From 3107 sp001483205 (lineage in GTDB: Bacteria; Pseudomonadota; Alphaproteobacteria; Rhodobacterales; Rhodobacteraceae), in the NCBI GenBank assembly GCA_964291375.2, contig OZ219809.1, forward strand, positions 1 to 64,000: a stretch of DNA of 64,000 nucleotides. Direction: 5' to 3'. The position numbers and the translations under genes are program-made. The notes beneath the pieces were generated by a model. That model ran no database searches. It saw only the letters and a list, made by a program, of their open reading frames with translations, and had not been told where the DNA came from. Below are positions 9,958-17,667 of this stretch, in pieces (within the stretch, counting starts at the first letter, position 1; every line of letters starts with the position of its first letter).

Positions 9958-11854
9958 GGTGATTTCGGCGGAGGTTACGGCATCAGCGCCGAAAGAGCTG
10001 GTTGTCACTTTCAACGAGGCGCTGGATACGGGGTCGGTTCCGGCGGCGGGCGCGTTTGCGGTCGAGGTTGACGGCAGCGCCGGGCCGGGGGTGGATGTGG
10101 TCGCCATTGACAGCACGGACGCGACGCAGGTCAGGCTCACCCTTGATGCGGCGGTTGATGCTGCGCAGACGAGTGTGACGGTGGACTATACCAAGCCCGG
10201 CACGAACCCGCTTCGGGATGTGGCGGGCAATGAGGTTGCAGGTTTCACCGACCGGACTGTGGTCAGCACTCCCCCTGCGGCTCTGGTGTTCACGGGTGCG
10301 CCGGTGACGGTGGCCGAGGGCAGGCAGGCGAGCTACACTGTGGCGCTTGATGCCGAACCGGCGGCGAATGTGACAGTGACCATCGAGAGCGTGGATACCG
10401 GCGCGGCGACGGTCGACAAGGACATGCTGACCTTCACCACGACGAACTGGGATACCCCGCAAGAGGTGACCGTGACCGGCGTTGCCGACGATGACACGAA
10501 TGACGAGACGGTGACCCTCACCCATTCCGGCACCGGGGTTCAGACCAGTGAGGTGACGATCACGGTGACCGACAGCAATGCCTTCATCATCAATGCACAG
10601 CCGTCACTGGTGTTTTCAGACACAACCGTAGAGGTGACCGAGGGCGGGCAGGCGACCTACACCGTGGCGCTTGACGCTGCCCCGGCAACGCCCCTGACGG
10701 TGAGCCTGACCCGGAACGGGCCTGATGCGGACGCGGCGACGGTCTCGCCCGAAACGCTCAGCTTCACGCCCACGGACTGGCGGGCGCAGACGGTGACGGT
10801 CACCGGGATGCCGGACGATGACGCGGACACCGAGACGGTGAGGATCAGCCATTCCGGCACCGGGGTGCAGACCGGCACGGTCTCGGTAACGGTGACTGAC
10901 CCGCCGTTGGTGAGCGATCTGGACGCGCCGCGCCGGGACGAAGCCGCGTCCTTATTGCGCCGTCACACTGACCGCTTCCCCGCGGTGAGTTCGTCTGCCG
11001 CCCTCACGCGCTTGCGGGGGCTGGCCCCTCCGCCAACCACCGTCAACGCGCAGATCAGCGCGCGCAGCCACCGGTTTGACGCAAGCTGGGCCAGCGAGGG
11101 GACAGAGGACAGCGGCTGGGCCGGGTGGAGCCGCCTGTTCTACGGCTGGGTTGAAGGGCCGGGGGATGGTGCGGTGTATGACCTCTATCTCGGCTTCGAC
11201 TGGCGCGCCCCGGATGGGAAATACGTCATTGGCGGTGTGTTGGGGCATGAGGGCGCGGACCTGCGGCTCGATGATGACGGCGGGCGGTTCCGGTCTCAAA
11301 TCTCCACGATTGGCCTCTACGGTGCGACCTATCTCGGCGAAAACATGATCCTTGACGGGGCATTGGCCTATGGGTTTGGCAGGCCGGAGTTGTCCATGGT
11401 CGAGGGTGAGGATGAAGTGCGGGCGACATACGACACCAAGCGCCTGACCCTGCGGGCGGACCTGACCGGCGGCCTCAACTGGCGCGAGGGCGCGATTGTG
11501 GTCGAGCCACAGGCGGGCCTGCTGCATGTGCGCGAGAAACTGGGCGCGTTCGTCGATAGCAACAACAGGCGGGGGGCGGCGGAAACCCTGCGGCTGACCC
11601 GGTTCGGGTTCGGGCCACGGCTGACATGGGCGCTGCCACGGGGCGTCTTTACCGGGCGGGCGCGGCTGAATTGGGACCAGCATAATCTGGGCGGCAATGA
11701 GGTGTCCGATGTCTCAACCTCGCTTGATGCGCGCCTGAGATATGATCTTGACGGTGGCCTCAGCGCCGAGTTCTTCGGGGCCGCCGATGGCATCGGCCTG
11801 TCCGGGGATCAGCGCAGCTATACCGTCGGGGTCTCCCTCAACTTCAGGTTCTAG
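2795..11854 (+). CDS. Giant Ig-like repeat autotransporter-type adhesin (3' part, intact frame)
   Basis: The open frame encodes about 3019 residues. The apparent start is a GTG inside a repeat and is not a real start; the gene begins left of the window. Residues 1 to about 2388 are alternating Ig-like modules: a 112-residue type (starting VASIVHQTPGSSPTN) and a 96-residue type (starting VTISDVPARSSSAF), similar to bacterial Big-type domains of large adhesins. A SwmB-like domain follows (nt 9958-10269), then two Calx-beta-like domains (10270-10905). The last 310 residues or so (from about 10925) look like an outer-membrane beta-barrel ending in Phe-Arg-Phe, with the C-terminal aromatic typical of barrels. 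I infer a type V-like surface protein whose repeats form a long stalk. The same barrel ends the protein at 19830-25004. Ligand and function are unknown. Confidence 0.85.
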   Translation: MKNVNAADFTVSGTTAQLNFSEVTASLVYDVTASGGNLAGLNATVTLGFAGGQNIADLADNALSNTAPTGTDESAYVIDNTAPGVTISDVPARSSSAFTARFSFSEPVTGFVVGDISVGNGAAGSFTPVTADQVWTAEITPSAEGEVTIDVAAAAATDAAGNPSTAATQATSVYDTSAPGVASIVHQTPGSSPTNADSVTWRVTFSKDVKNVDAADFTVSGTTAQLNFSEVTASRVYDVTASGGNLAGLNATVTLGFAGGQNIADLADNALSNTAPTGTDESAYVIDNTAPGVTISDVPARSSSAFTARFSFSEPVTGFVVGDISVGNGAAGSFTPVTADQVWTAEITPSAEGEVTIDVAAAAATDAAGNPSTAATQATSVYDTSAPGVASIVHQTPGSSPTNADSVTWRVTFSEDVKNVNAADFTVSGTTAQLNFSEVTASRVYDVTASGGNLAGLNATVTLGFAGGQNIADLADNALSNTAPTGTNESAYVIDNTAPGVASIVHQTPGSSPTNADSVTWRVTFSEDVKNVNAADFTVSGTTAQLNFSEVTASRVYDVTASGGNLAGLNATVTLGFAGGQNIADLADNALSNTAPTGTDESAYVIDNTAPGVTISDVPARSSSAFTARFSFSEPVTGFVVGDISVGNGAAGSFTPVTADQVWTAEITPSAEGEVTIDVAAAAATDAAGNPSTAATQATSVYDTSAPGVASIVHQTPGSSPTNADSVTWRVTFSKDVKNVDAADFTVSGTTAQLNFSEVTASLVYDVTASGGNLAGLNATVTLGFAGGQNIADLADNALSNTAPTGTDESAYVIDNTAPGVTISDVPARSSSAFTARFSFSEPVTGFVVGDISVGNGAAGSFTPVTADQVWTAEITPSAEGEVTIDVAAAAATDAAGNPSTAATQATSVYDTSAPGVASIVHQTPGSSPTNADSVTWRVTFSKDVKNVDAADFTVSGTTAQLNFSEVTASRVYDVTASGGNLAGLNATVTLGFAGGQNIADLADNALSNTAPTGTDESAYVIDNTAPGVTISDVPARSSSAFTARFSFSEPVTGFVVGDISVGNGAAGSFTPVTADQVWTAEITPSAEGEVTIDVAAAAATDAAGNPSTAATQATSVYDTSAPGVASIVHQTPGSSPTNADSVTWRVTFSEDVKNVNAADFTVSNTTAQLNFSEVTASRVYDVTASGGNLAGLNATVTLGFAGGQNIADLADNALSNTAPTGTDESAYVIDNTAPGVTISDVPARSSSAFTARFSFSEPVTGFVVGDISVGNGAAGSFTPVTADQVWTAEITPSAEGEVTIDVAAAAATDAAGNPSTAATQATSVYDTSAPGVASIVHQTPGSSPTNADSVTWRVTFSKDVKNVDAADFTVSGTTAQLNFSEVTASRVYDVTASGGNLAGLNATVTLGFAGGQNIADLADNALSNTAPTGTDESAYVIDNTAPGVTISDVPARSSSAFTARFSFSEPVTGFVVGDISVGNGAAGSFTPVTADQVWTAEITPSAEGEVTIDVAAAAATDAAGNPSTAATQATSVYDTSAPGVASIVHQTPGSSPTNADSVTWRVTFSEDVKNVNAADFTVSNTTAQLNFSEVTASRVYDVTASGGNLAGLNATVTLGFAGGQNIADLADNALSNTAPTGTNESAYVIDNTAPGVASIVHQTPGSSPTNADSVTWRVTFSEDVKNVNAADFTVSGTTAQLNFSEVTASRVYDVTASGGNLAGLNATVTLGFAGGQNIADLADNALSNTAPTGTDESAYVIDNTAPGVTISDVPARSSSAFTARFSFSEPVTGFVVGDISVGNGAAGSFTPVTADQVWTAEITPSAEGEVTIDVAAAAATDAAGNPSTAATQATSVYDTSAPGVASIVHQTPGSSPTNADSVTWRVTFSKDVKNVDAADFTVSGTTAQLNFSEVTASLVYDVTASGGNLAGLNATVTLGFAGGQNIADLADNALSNTAPTGTDESAYVIDNTAPGVTISDVPARSSSAFTARFSFSEPVTGFVVGDISVGNGAAGSFTPVTADQVWTAEITPSAEGEVTIDVAAAAATDAAGNPSTAATQATSVYDTSAPGVASIVHQTPGSSPTNADSVTWRVTFSKDVKNVDAADFTVSGTTAQLNFSEVTASRVYDVTASGGNLAGLNATVTLGFAGGQNIADLADNALSNTAPTGTDESAYVIDNTAPGVTISDVPARSSSAFTARFSFSEPVTGFVVGDISVGNGAAGSFTPVTADQVWTAEITPSAEGEVTIDVAAAAATDAAGNPSTAATQATSVYDTSAPGVASIVHQTPGSSPTNADSVTWRVTFSKDVKNVDAADFTVSGTTAQLNFSEVTASLVYDVTASGGNLAGLNATVTLGFAGGQNIADLADNALSNTAPTGTDESAYVIDNTAPGVISAEVTASAPKELVVTFNEALDTGSVPAAGAFAVEVDGSAGPGVDVVAIDSTDATQVRLTLDAAVDAAQTSVTVDYTKPGTNPLRDVAGNEVAGFTDRTVVSTPPAALVFTGAPVTVAEGRQASYTVALDAEPAANVTVTIESVDTGAATVDKDMLTFTTTNWDTPQEVTVTGVADDDTNDETVTLTHSGTGVQTSEVTITVTDSNAFIINAQPSLVFSDTTVEVTEGGQATYTVALDAAPATPLTVSLTRNGPDADAATVSPETLSFTPTDWRAQTVTVTGMPDDDADTETVRISHSGTGVQTGTVSVTVTDPPLVSDLDAPRRDEAASLLRRHTDRFPAVSSSAALTRLRGLAPPPTTVNAQISARSHRFDASWASEGTEDSGWAGWSRLFYGWVEGPGDGAVYDLYLGFDWRAPDGKYVIGGVLGHEGADLRLDDDGGRFRSQISTIGLYGATYLGENMILDGALAYGFGRPELSMVEGEDEVRATYDTKRLTLRADLTGGLNWREGAIVVEPQAGLLHVREKLGAFVDSNNRRGAAETLRLTRFGFGPRLTWALPRGVFTGRARLNWDQHNLGGNEVSDVSTSLDARLRYDLDGGLSAEFFGAADGIGLSGDQRSYTVGVSLNFRF

Positions 11855-11919
11855 GTGTTGTCGGGGATCAGGCCGGGACCGATCATGGTCTGCGAAGACC
11901 TCTGCATATTGACTGAGCC

Positions 11920-11953
11920 GGGCAGGGTGCGGCCCTTCCGCACCAGCCTGCCC
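11920..11953. terminator. Possible shared terminator between the adhesin gene and serA
   Basis: The arms GGGCAGG-GTGCGG and CCGCAC-CAG-CCTGCCC form a 13-bp stem with a 3-nt bulge and a CCCTT loop. It lies in the 113-bp gap between two convergent genes. There is no clear U-tract on either side, so it may act as a barrier or a factor-dependent end. Confidence 0.45.
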
Positions 11954-11967
11954 CACATCCCACCCGC

Positions 11968-13563
11968 TTACACCGCATCAAACTCAAGCGGCCTGACGCT
12001 CCGGAACAGCCCGGTGTCCGACAAGGCGCGCAAGACCCCCCGCTCAACCGGCTGATCAAGATACAAAAGCGCAATCGCCTCGCCCCCCACCGCTTTCCGC
12101 CCCAGGGTGAAGTTGGCGATGTTGACGCCGTTCCCGCCCAGGGTCGTCCCCAACGCGCCGATGATCCCCGGAATATCGGTGTTGGTGGTATAGAGCATAT
12201 GCCTGCCGATCTCGGCGTCGATATTGATGCCCTTGATCTGGATAAAGCGCGGCTTGCCGTCGGAAAACACCGTCCCGGCGATGGACCGCTCCATCGACGC
12301 CGTGACCACCGACAGCTTGATATAGGCATCGAAAACCCCGGTCTTGGCCTGGATGGTGCGCGAGGTCACAATCCCCCGCTCACGCGCAACAAGGGGGGCC
12401 GAGACCATGTTGGTCTCCGGGCTGGCGGCCTTCATGGCCCCGGCAATCGCGCTGCATTCCAGCGCCTCAAGGTTCATGTCGGCCACCTTGCCGTCAAACA
12501 GGATATTGATCGCCCGGATCGGCTCTTCGGTCATCTGCCCGACGAACGACCCCAGATGCCGGGCCAGCGCCAGCCACGGCCCCATGACCGCCGCTTCCTC
12601 TGCCGTAACCGAGGGCATATTGAGCGCATTCCGCACCGCGCCGGTCAACAGATAATCCGACATTTGCTCGGCAATCTGGACGGCCACGTTTTCCTGCGCC
12701 TCTGTGGTGGCCGCGCCCAGATGCGGGGTCAGCACTACCCCCGGCAGGTTGAAAAGCGGGTTTTCTGTGGCGGGTTCCTGCGAGAACACATCGAACGCCG
12801 CCCCGGCCACATGGCCGGATTTCAGCGCCCCGGCCAGTGCCGCCTCATCCACCAGCCCGCCCCGCGCGCAGTTGACGATCCGCACCCCCGGTTTCATCGC
12901 TGCAATCGCGTCCGCCGACAGGATATTGCGCGTCTTGTCCGTCAGTGGCGCATGAAGGCTGATGAAGTCAGCAGAGGGCAGAAGCTCTTCCAGCGTCACC
13001 TTCCGCACCCGCAGCTCTGCGGCGCGCTGCTCGCTCAGGAACGGATCATAGGCGATCACCTTCATCCGCAGGCCAAGGGCACGGTCGGCAACGACAGAGC
13101 CGATATTGCCGCAGCCAATCAGGCCAAGGGTCTTGCTGGTCAGCTCCACCCCCACAAAGCGGGATTTTTCCCACCGTCCGGCATGGGTGGAGGCGTTTGC
13201 CTCGGGTATCCGCCGCGCCACCGCCATCATCATCGAAATCGCATGTTCGGCGGTGGTGGTGGCGTTGCCGAACGGCGTGTTCATCACGATCACGCCCCTT
13301 TTGGATGCCGCCGGAACGTCCACGTTATCGACACCGACCCCGGCGCGACCGATCACCTTCAGATTGCCCGCCGCCGCCAGAAGTTTCGCGCTCACCCGCG
13401 TGGCAGAGCGGATGGCAAGGCCGTCATAGCCGCCGATTGCGGCGCGCAGGCGGTCCTTGTCCCTGCCGATGTCGGGGTCGAAATCGACCTTTACGCCCCG
13501 GTCGCGGAAAATCTGAACGGCGGTTTCAGAGAGCTTATCGGATACGAGCACTTTGGGGGTCAT
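11968..13563 (-). CDS. serA: D-3-phosphoglycerate dehydrogenase
   Basis: SerA oxidises 3-phosphoglycerate to 3-phosphohydroxypyruvate, the first step of the phosphorylated serine pathway. The 531-residue protein is the long form with a C-terminal ACT domain (about residues 455-531) after the intervening domain. It has the NAD-binding GCGNIG (150-155) and the expected catalytic Arg234 (CARGG), Glu263 (SQEP) and His281 (PHLGAAT). I chose the ATG at 13563 (MTPKVLVSDK) because AGGAAAGG lies about 9 nt upstream; an ATG three codons earlier would place that site against the start. It lies 98 bp downstream of serC in the same orientation, so the two are probably one operon. Confidence 0.96.
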   Translation of the reverse strand: MTPKVLVSDKLSETAVQIFRDRGVKVDFDPDIGRDKDRLRAAIGGYDGLAIRSATRVSAKLLAAAGNLKVIGRAGVGVDNVDVPAASKRGVIVMNTPFGNATTTAEHAISMMMAVARRIPEANASTHAGRWEKSRFVGVELTSKTLGLIGCGNIGSVVADRALGLRMKVIAYDPFLSEQRAAELRVRKVTLEELLPSADFISLHAPLTDKTRNILSADAIAAMKPGVRIVNCARGGLVDEAALAGALKSGHVAGAAFDVFSQEPATENPLFNLPGVVLTPHLGAATTEAQENVAVQIAEQMSDYLLTGAVRNALNMPSVTAEEAAVMGPWLALARHLGSFVGQMTEEPIRAINILFDGKVADMNLEALECSAIAGAMKAASPETNMVSAPLVARERGIVTSRTIQAKTGVFDAYIKLSVVTASMERSIAGTVFSDGKPRFIQIKGINIDAEIGRHMLYTTNTDIPGIIGALGTTLGGNGVNIANFTLGRKAVGGEAIALLYLDQPVERGVLRALSDTGLFRSVRPLEFDAV

Positions 13564-13661
13564 TTCGGGCATTCCTTTCCTGCCAGAGGCGTTCTGTGGG
13601 GAAAAAGCGGGCACCATCGTCTGCCCGCCGGGGTGGTTTTCACGGCGGGTCAGACGGCTTG

Positions 13662-14807
13662 TTACAGCGCGGCAATCTCTGCCCTGAACGCCCATTCGAT
13701 CCATGGGGTCAGGGCGGCCAGATCACTGACCTCAATCGTCGCGCCGCACCAGATGCGCAAACCCGCAGGCGCATCGCGATACGCGCCGATGTCATGGGCC
13801 ACGCCTTCCTGCTCCAGCCGCCGGGCCACTGCTCTGGCAAAGGCGGCATCACCGGCAATCCGGGGATCGGTGAACTTCAGACAGACCGAGGTGTTGGACC
13901 GGGTATCAGGCACCTCGGCCAGAAAGTCGATCCAGTCGCGCCCGCGCACAAAATCGGCAATCACCGCCGCATTGGCGTCGGCGCGGGCGATCAGGCCGGG
14001 CAGCCCGCCGACAGACTGCGCCCAGTCGAGCGCAAACAGGTAGTCCTCTACCGCCAGCATCGACGGCGTGTTGATGGTCCCGCACCTGAAAATGTCCTCG
14101 ATCAGCCCGTCCTTGCCGGTCAGACGGAAAATCTTTGGCAGGGGCCAGGGCGGGGTATAGGTTTCCAGCCTGCGGGCAGCGCGGGGGCCGAGGATCAGAA
14201 CCCCGTGCGCGGCCTCTCCGCCCAGAACCTTCTGCCAACTGAAGGTCGTCACATCCAGCTTGTCCCATGGCAGGTCCACGGCGAACGCCGCCGAAGTCGC
14301 GTCACAGATGGTCAGCCCGGCACGGGTATCGGGGATAAAGTCACCCCCCGGAACCCGCACACCCGAGGTGGTGCCGTTCCAGGTGAAGACCACATCATTG
14401 TCGAAATTCACCGCTGCAAGGTCGGGCAACCGGCCATAGGGGGCCTCATGCACCGTTGCATCGAGCTTCAGTTGGCCGGTGACATCGGTCACCCATCCTT
14501 TGCCGAAACTCTCCCAGGCCAGCATCTCAACAGGGCGCGCACCGAGCAGCGACCACAGCGCCATCTCGACCGCGCCGGTGTCAGAGGCGGGAACGATGCC
14601 GATGCGGTAATCGCCGGGCACCCCCAGCACCTCGCGCGTGGCGTCGATGGCGGCCTCGAGCCTGCCCCTGCCGACGCCGGAACGGTGCGACCGGCCAAGC
14701 GGCGCACCGGCAAGGGCCTCGGTGGTCCATGTGGGGGGTTTGGCGCAGGGGCCGGATGAAAAACGCGGGTTTACTGGCCGCGTCGCCGGTTTTGCAATGA
14801 TGCTCAT
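13662..14807 (-). CDS. serC: Phosphoserine aminotransferase
   Basis: SerC converts 3-phosphohydroxypyruvate and glutamate to phosphoserine and 2-oxoglutarate, using PLP. The 381-residue product begins MSIIAKPATRPVNPRFSSGP and matches the alphaproteobacterial class of the enzyme. The PLP lysine is the K in TFSWQKVLGGEAAHG. The site AAGGA lies about 5 nt before the ATG and sits inside a small hairpin of the leader. It is first in the serC-serA operon and divergent from serB, so all three steps of serine synthesis are encoded within 4 kb. Confidence 0.95.
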   Translation of the reverse strand: MSIIAKPATRPVNPRFSSGPCAKPPTWTTEALAGAPLGRSHRSGVGRGRLEAAIDATREVLGVPGDYRIGIVPASDTGAVEMALWSLLGARPVEMLAWESFGKGWVTDVTGQLKLDATVHEAPYGRLPDLAAVNFDNDVVFTWNGTTSGVRVPGGDFIPDTRAGLTICDATSAAFAVDLPWDKLDVTTFSWQKVLGGEAAHGVLILGPRAARRLETYTPPWPLPKIFRLTGKDGLIEDIFRCGTINTPSMLAVEDYLFALDWAQSVGGLPGLIARADANAAVIADFVRGRDWIDFLAEVPDTRSNTSVCLKFTDPRIAGDAAFARAVARRLEQEGVAHDIGAYRDAPAGLRIWCGATIEVSDLAALTPWIEWAFRAEIAAL

Positions 14808-14846
14808 GGTATCCTTCCAGATATGCGCCCCTCGTTGGGGAGGGGT
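14808..14846 (-). promoter_or_regulatory. serC-leader-like structured RNA covering the serC ribosome-binding site
   Basis: Read on the minus strand, the 5' region of serC holds a hairpin CCCCTC-CCCAAC-GAGGGG (14828-14845). A second, short hairpin TATC-TGGAAG-GATA (14810-14823) follows, whose loop and 3' arm contain the Shine-Dalgarno sequence. This resembles the serC leader motif described for alphaproteobacterial serC-serA operons, in which the last stem overlaps the ribosome-binding site. The structures are visible in the sequence; membership of the family is my inference from memory. Confidence 0.6.
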
Positions 14847-14970
14847 GTCCCACCTGCGGAATTAGGGGGCAAACCCTGCTGGCGCAAGGTGCAAAAAACC
14901 GGTATTGCCCCGTGATTGCCCTGTGCGGGGGCAGGAAAGCGGCCTTCGCGTTCATCATCGGAAACCCGTC

Positions 14971-15852
14971 ATGTTCGTAACTACATTGCTGAGCGGGCCG
15001 GAAAGCGCCGGTTTTGGCTCTGCCCCGGTCGAGGCGGTGCGCGCTGCCTGGGATGGCGGGCCGGTGCGGTGGCTGGCCTCTGGTGTAGCGGCGGAGTTTC
15101 CGATGCCCCGGATTCCGCCGGATCGCTGGCAGGTGTGGGCTGATCTTCAGGCGCGCGGGGTTGATCTTATCGTTCAGCGGGCGGCAGGGTGCCGCCGCCG
15201 GGTGCTGATCGCGGACATGGATTCGACCATGATCGGGCAGGAATCCCTTGATGAGCTGGCGGCAGAGGCCGGGGTGGGCGAAAAGGTCGCCGCCATCACC
15301 GCCAGAGCAATGAACGGAGAGCTGGATTTCGGCGCGGCGCTGCGCGAACGTGTCGGGCTGTTGGCGGGGCTGGATGCGGGGGCAATAGCGCGGGTTTGCG
15401 CCAACCGCATCAGCCTGCGGCCCGGCGCGCGGCAACTGGTGGCGACGATGAAAGCGAACGGTGGCTATTCTGCGCTGGTCTCGGGCGGGTTTGATGCGTT
15501 TTCCGGGCATGTGGCGGCGGCCCTGGGATTTGACGAGCACCACGCCAATGTTCTGAACATCCGGGCGGGCAGGCTGACCGGGACCGTTGCCGAACCGATC
15601 CTGGGGCGGGACGCCAAGGGTGCGGTGTTAAGGGCAATCCTGGCGCGCAAGGGCCTGACCACCGACGATGTGATGGCGGTGGGGGACGGTGCCAATGATC
15701 TCGGTATGCTGGGGCTGGCGGGGGCAGGGGTGGCGTTTCACGCCAAACCGGCGGTGGCGGCTGAGTGCGACCTGCGGATCAACCACGGTGACCTGACGGC
15801 GCTGTTGTATATTCAGGGCTATCGGCGGGATGAGTTTGCCGCCTCTGTCTGA
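14971..15852 (+). CDS. serB: Phosphoserine phosphatase
   Basis: SerB is a HAD-family phosphatase that removes phosphate from phosphoserine to give L-serine. The 293-residue protein has HAD motif I at 82-86 (DMDST, nucleophile Asp82), motif II in SGGFDAFS, and the motif III/IV region GDGANDLGML with the metal-binding aspartates. The N-terminal 70 residues form the extra domain usual in longer SerB proteins. I chose the ATG at 14971 (MFVTTLLSGP); a weak GGAAA site lies just upstream, and the frame is open further upstream without a convincing start. It is transcribed away from serC-serA. Confidence 0.95.
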   Translation: MFVTTLLSGPESAGFGSAPVEAVRAAWDGGPVRWLASGVAAEFPMPRIPPDRWQVWADLQARGVDLIVQRAAGCRRRVLIADMDSTMIGQESLDELAAEAGVGEKVAAITARAMNGELDFGAALRERVGLLAGLDAGAIARVCANRISLRPGARQLVATMKANGGYSALVSGGFDAFSGHVAAALGFDEHHANVLNIRAGRLTGTVAEPILGRDAKGAVLRAILARKGLTTDDVMAVGDGANDLGMLGLAGAGVAFHAKPAVAAECDLRINHGDLTALLYIQGYRRDEFAASV

Positions 15853-15995
15853 GCGGGTTTGTCGCACGGGGGGCGTTCACATACCCGCCATAATGCGCTA
15901 TCCTGCCGGTATCGAGTTGAAACTCCACCCCAGGGCGCGGGAAAGGCCAAAAAACCGCCCCCCGGAAGAACGGAGAACAGGAGGCCCTGAAAAAA

Positions 15996-16556
15996 ATGGC
16001 AAGATTTCTTTTCCGTGGCGCAATGGCCGGAACGCTGGCCCTGACGATTGTTTCCGCAGGCGCGCAGGAAATGTCGGAAAAGCGGGTGGAAACCCATACC
16101 GACTGGAGCGTTTTCGTGGAAACCGACCCGCCCCAGTGCTGGATCGTCTCTGCCCCCAAGGAGACCGTGAACACCAAAGACGGGCGCGTGGTTTCGGTGA
16201 AGCGGGGCGAGATTATGCTGTTCGCCAATTATCAGCCGGATCGCGGGCCAGGGCCGGTGATCTCGCTGACCGGCGGGTATCCCTATGCCGACGACTCAAC
16301 CGTGTCGGTGGTGATCGGCGAGGACAGCTTTGAGCTTTTCACGCTGGCCGAGGATGATGCCGCGACGCCCTGGCCGGAGAACGAATACACATGGCCGGAG
16401 CCGTCTGATGATGCCCGGCTGCTGGCGGCGATGAAGCGGGGGACCACTGCGGTGGTTACGGGTCGCTCGGCACGGGGGACGGTGACGAAAGACACGTTCT
16501 CGCTTTTCGGGTTTACGGCGGCGCTGGAAGACGCGGAAAAGCGGTGTGGCGGCTGA
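15996..16556 (+). CDS. Invasion associated locus B (IalB) family periplasmic protein
   Basis: The 186-residue protein starts with a signal peptide (MARFLFRGAMAGTLALTIVSAGA, cleaved near Ala-Gln). The body has the features of the alphaproteobacterial IalB family: a conserved Trp-x-Val-Phe strand, PQCWIVSAPKE, LTGGYPYA, an AMKRG motif, and a RGT-x-TKDTFSLFGFTAA segment ending near a Cys. The two cysteines (in QCWI and near the C-terminus) are probably a disulphide pair. GGAGG lies about 10 nt upstream of the ATG. The family is named after a Bartonella invasion locus, but in free-living species the role is unknown. It stands alone after serB. Confidence 0.85.
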   Translation: MARFLFRGAMAGTLALTIVSAGAQEMSEKRVETHTDWSVFVETDPPQCWIVSAPKETVNTKDGRVVSVKRGEIMLFANYQPDRGPGPVISLTGGYPYADDSTVSVVIGEDSFELFTLAEDDAATPWPENEYTWPEPSDDARLLAAMKRGTTAVVTGRSARGTVTKDTFSLFGFTAALEDAEKRCGG

Positions 16557-16658
16557 GCCAAACCGCGATAGGCGGTGCGCGGGCCGATGGAGACGATGCA
16601 CGGGGACCGGCGGCATTCGCCTGTCCTGAGACTACTGGATACTGGCTGGAGCTGGGCG

Positions 16659-17417
16659 ATGATAACTGACGACGACCTTCCGGATTCGCTTATTGAGCGG
16701 GTCAAGATGATGCAAGGAATCCTGGCTGCCAAAGCCACGGGCAAAGATAAGTCGAGCCACGACCAAGAGTATCGGAAATTGCGCGGTAAGTTCATGGACG
16801 ATCCAAAACTGTGGGGTCACCTGCCGGGCTTTGTGCGATCACACAGTGATCTCGGGACATTCTGGACATTCATCAAAGGTGAAGCAAAGAGCTATGATGC
16901 TCGGCAGGAGATCATCCGCGATGCTTTCAAGCCGCTGCTAGGCGCATTGGAAGGCTGGACGCCCGCCGATAACGTGATTTCCACTGTGCTATCGTCTTTC
17001 GATGTAGTCCATGCCGAATGGACGAAAGCGCTTAAGCGGCGATCCTCTGATTCTGCGGCGGCACTCACAACGGCGCGCACCCTGCTTGAAACCGTCTGCA
17101 AGCACGTCCTGGAAGATGTGGACGTTGACTACAGCGACAAGGACGATTTGCCAAAATTGTATAGAAAGGTGGCGAAAGCATTGAACCTCGCGCCCGACCA
17201 GCACACCGAGAAAGCAATCAAGGCGATACTCGGCGGAGCAATGAGCGTCGTGAATGGTATCGGGACATTGCGAAACAAGGCGGGCGATTCCCATGGGCGC
17301 GGAGGCAAGGGGCCGGTTAAACCATTACCGCGACATGCCTCTCTGGCGGTCAATATGGCTGGTACTGTGGCTGCTTTCATCGTTGAGACGCACCGTGAGC
17401 GCACATCGTCAGACTGA
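16659..17417 (+). CDS. Abortive-infection family protein (Abi_C C-terminal domain)
   Basis: The predicted 252-residue protein (start MITDDDLPDS) has the N-terminal pattern LWGHLPGFVRSHSDLGTFW followed by a C-terminal domain typical of Abi_C proteins. That domain includes the helix TTARTLLETVCKHVLED, a stretch DKDDLPKLYRKVAKALNL, and the motif RNKAGDSHG. Family members are predicted phage-defence proteins that stop phage growth by halting the host; the biochemical activity is not established for this one. The start is uncertain, since an ATG at 16575 is also in frame and neither has a strong ribosome-binding site. Codon usage looks less GC-biased than in its neighbours, suggesting horizontal acquisition. 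No partner toxin, antitoxin or integrase is adjacent. Confidence 0.8.
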   Translation: MITDDDLPDSLIERVKMMQGILAAKATGKDKSSHDQEYRKLRGKFMDDPKLWGHLPGFVRSHSDLGTFWTFIKGEAKSYDARQEIIRDAFKPLLGALEGWTPADNVISTVLSSFDVVHAEWTKALKRRSSDSAAALTTARTLLETVCKHVLEDVDVDYSDKDDLPKLYRKVAKALNLAPDQHTEKAIKAILGGAMSVVNGIGTLRNKAGDSHGRGGKGPVKPLPRHASLAVNMAGTVAAFIVETHRERTSSD

Positions 17418-17667
17418 TGGTCCTTGTTTTTGTAAGGAACTGAATTTTGCCGGATCAGCCGGGTCAATGGTATTCCGGCGGTTACGCACCAACAACCACA
17501 GGCTGACAATGCGGAATCGGTTTCAGGTTCCGGCGTCAACGCGCTCAGAGGCGGCTTGACGAAAGGCCACCTGTTCGGGGACAATCAGCCCATACATGGG
17601 CGGTGGCGCGCACGGGGGGCGTTCCCGTCTGATCCTGCAAAGGCAGGCAAGACAGGGAGGATATGAC

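Noticed and set aside
12199..14759. Long plus-strand frames over serA-serC
   Set aside because: They are antisense to genes with complete catalytic motifs and have no recognisable domains.
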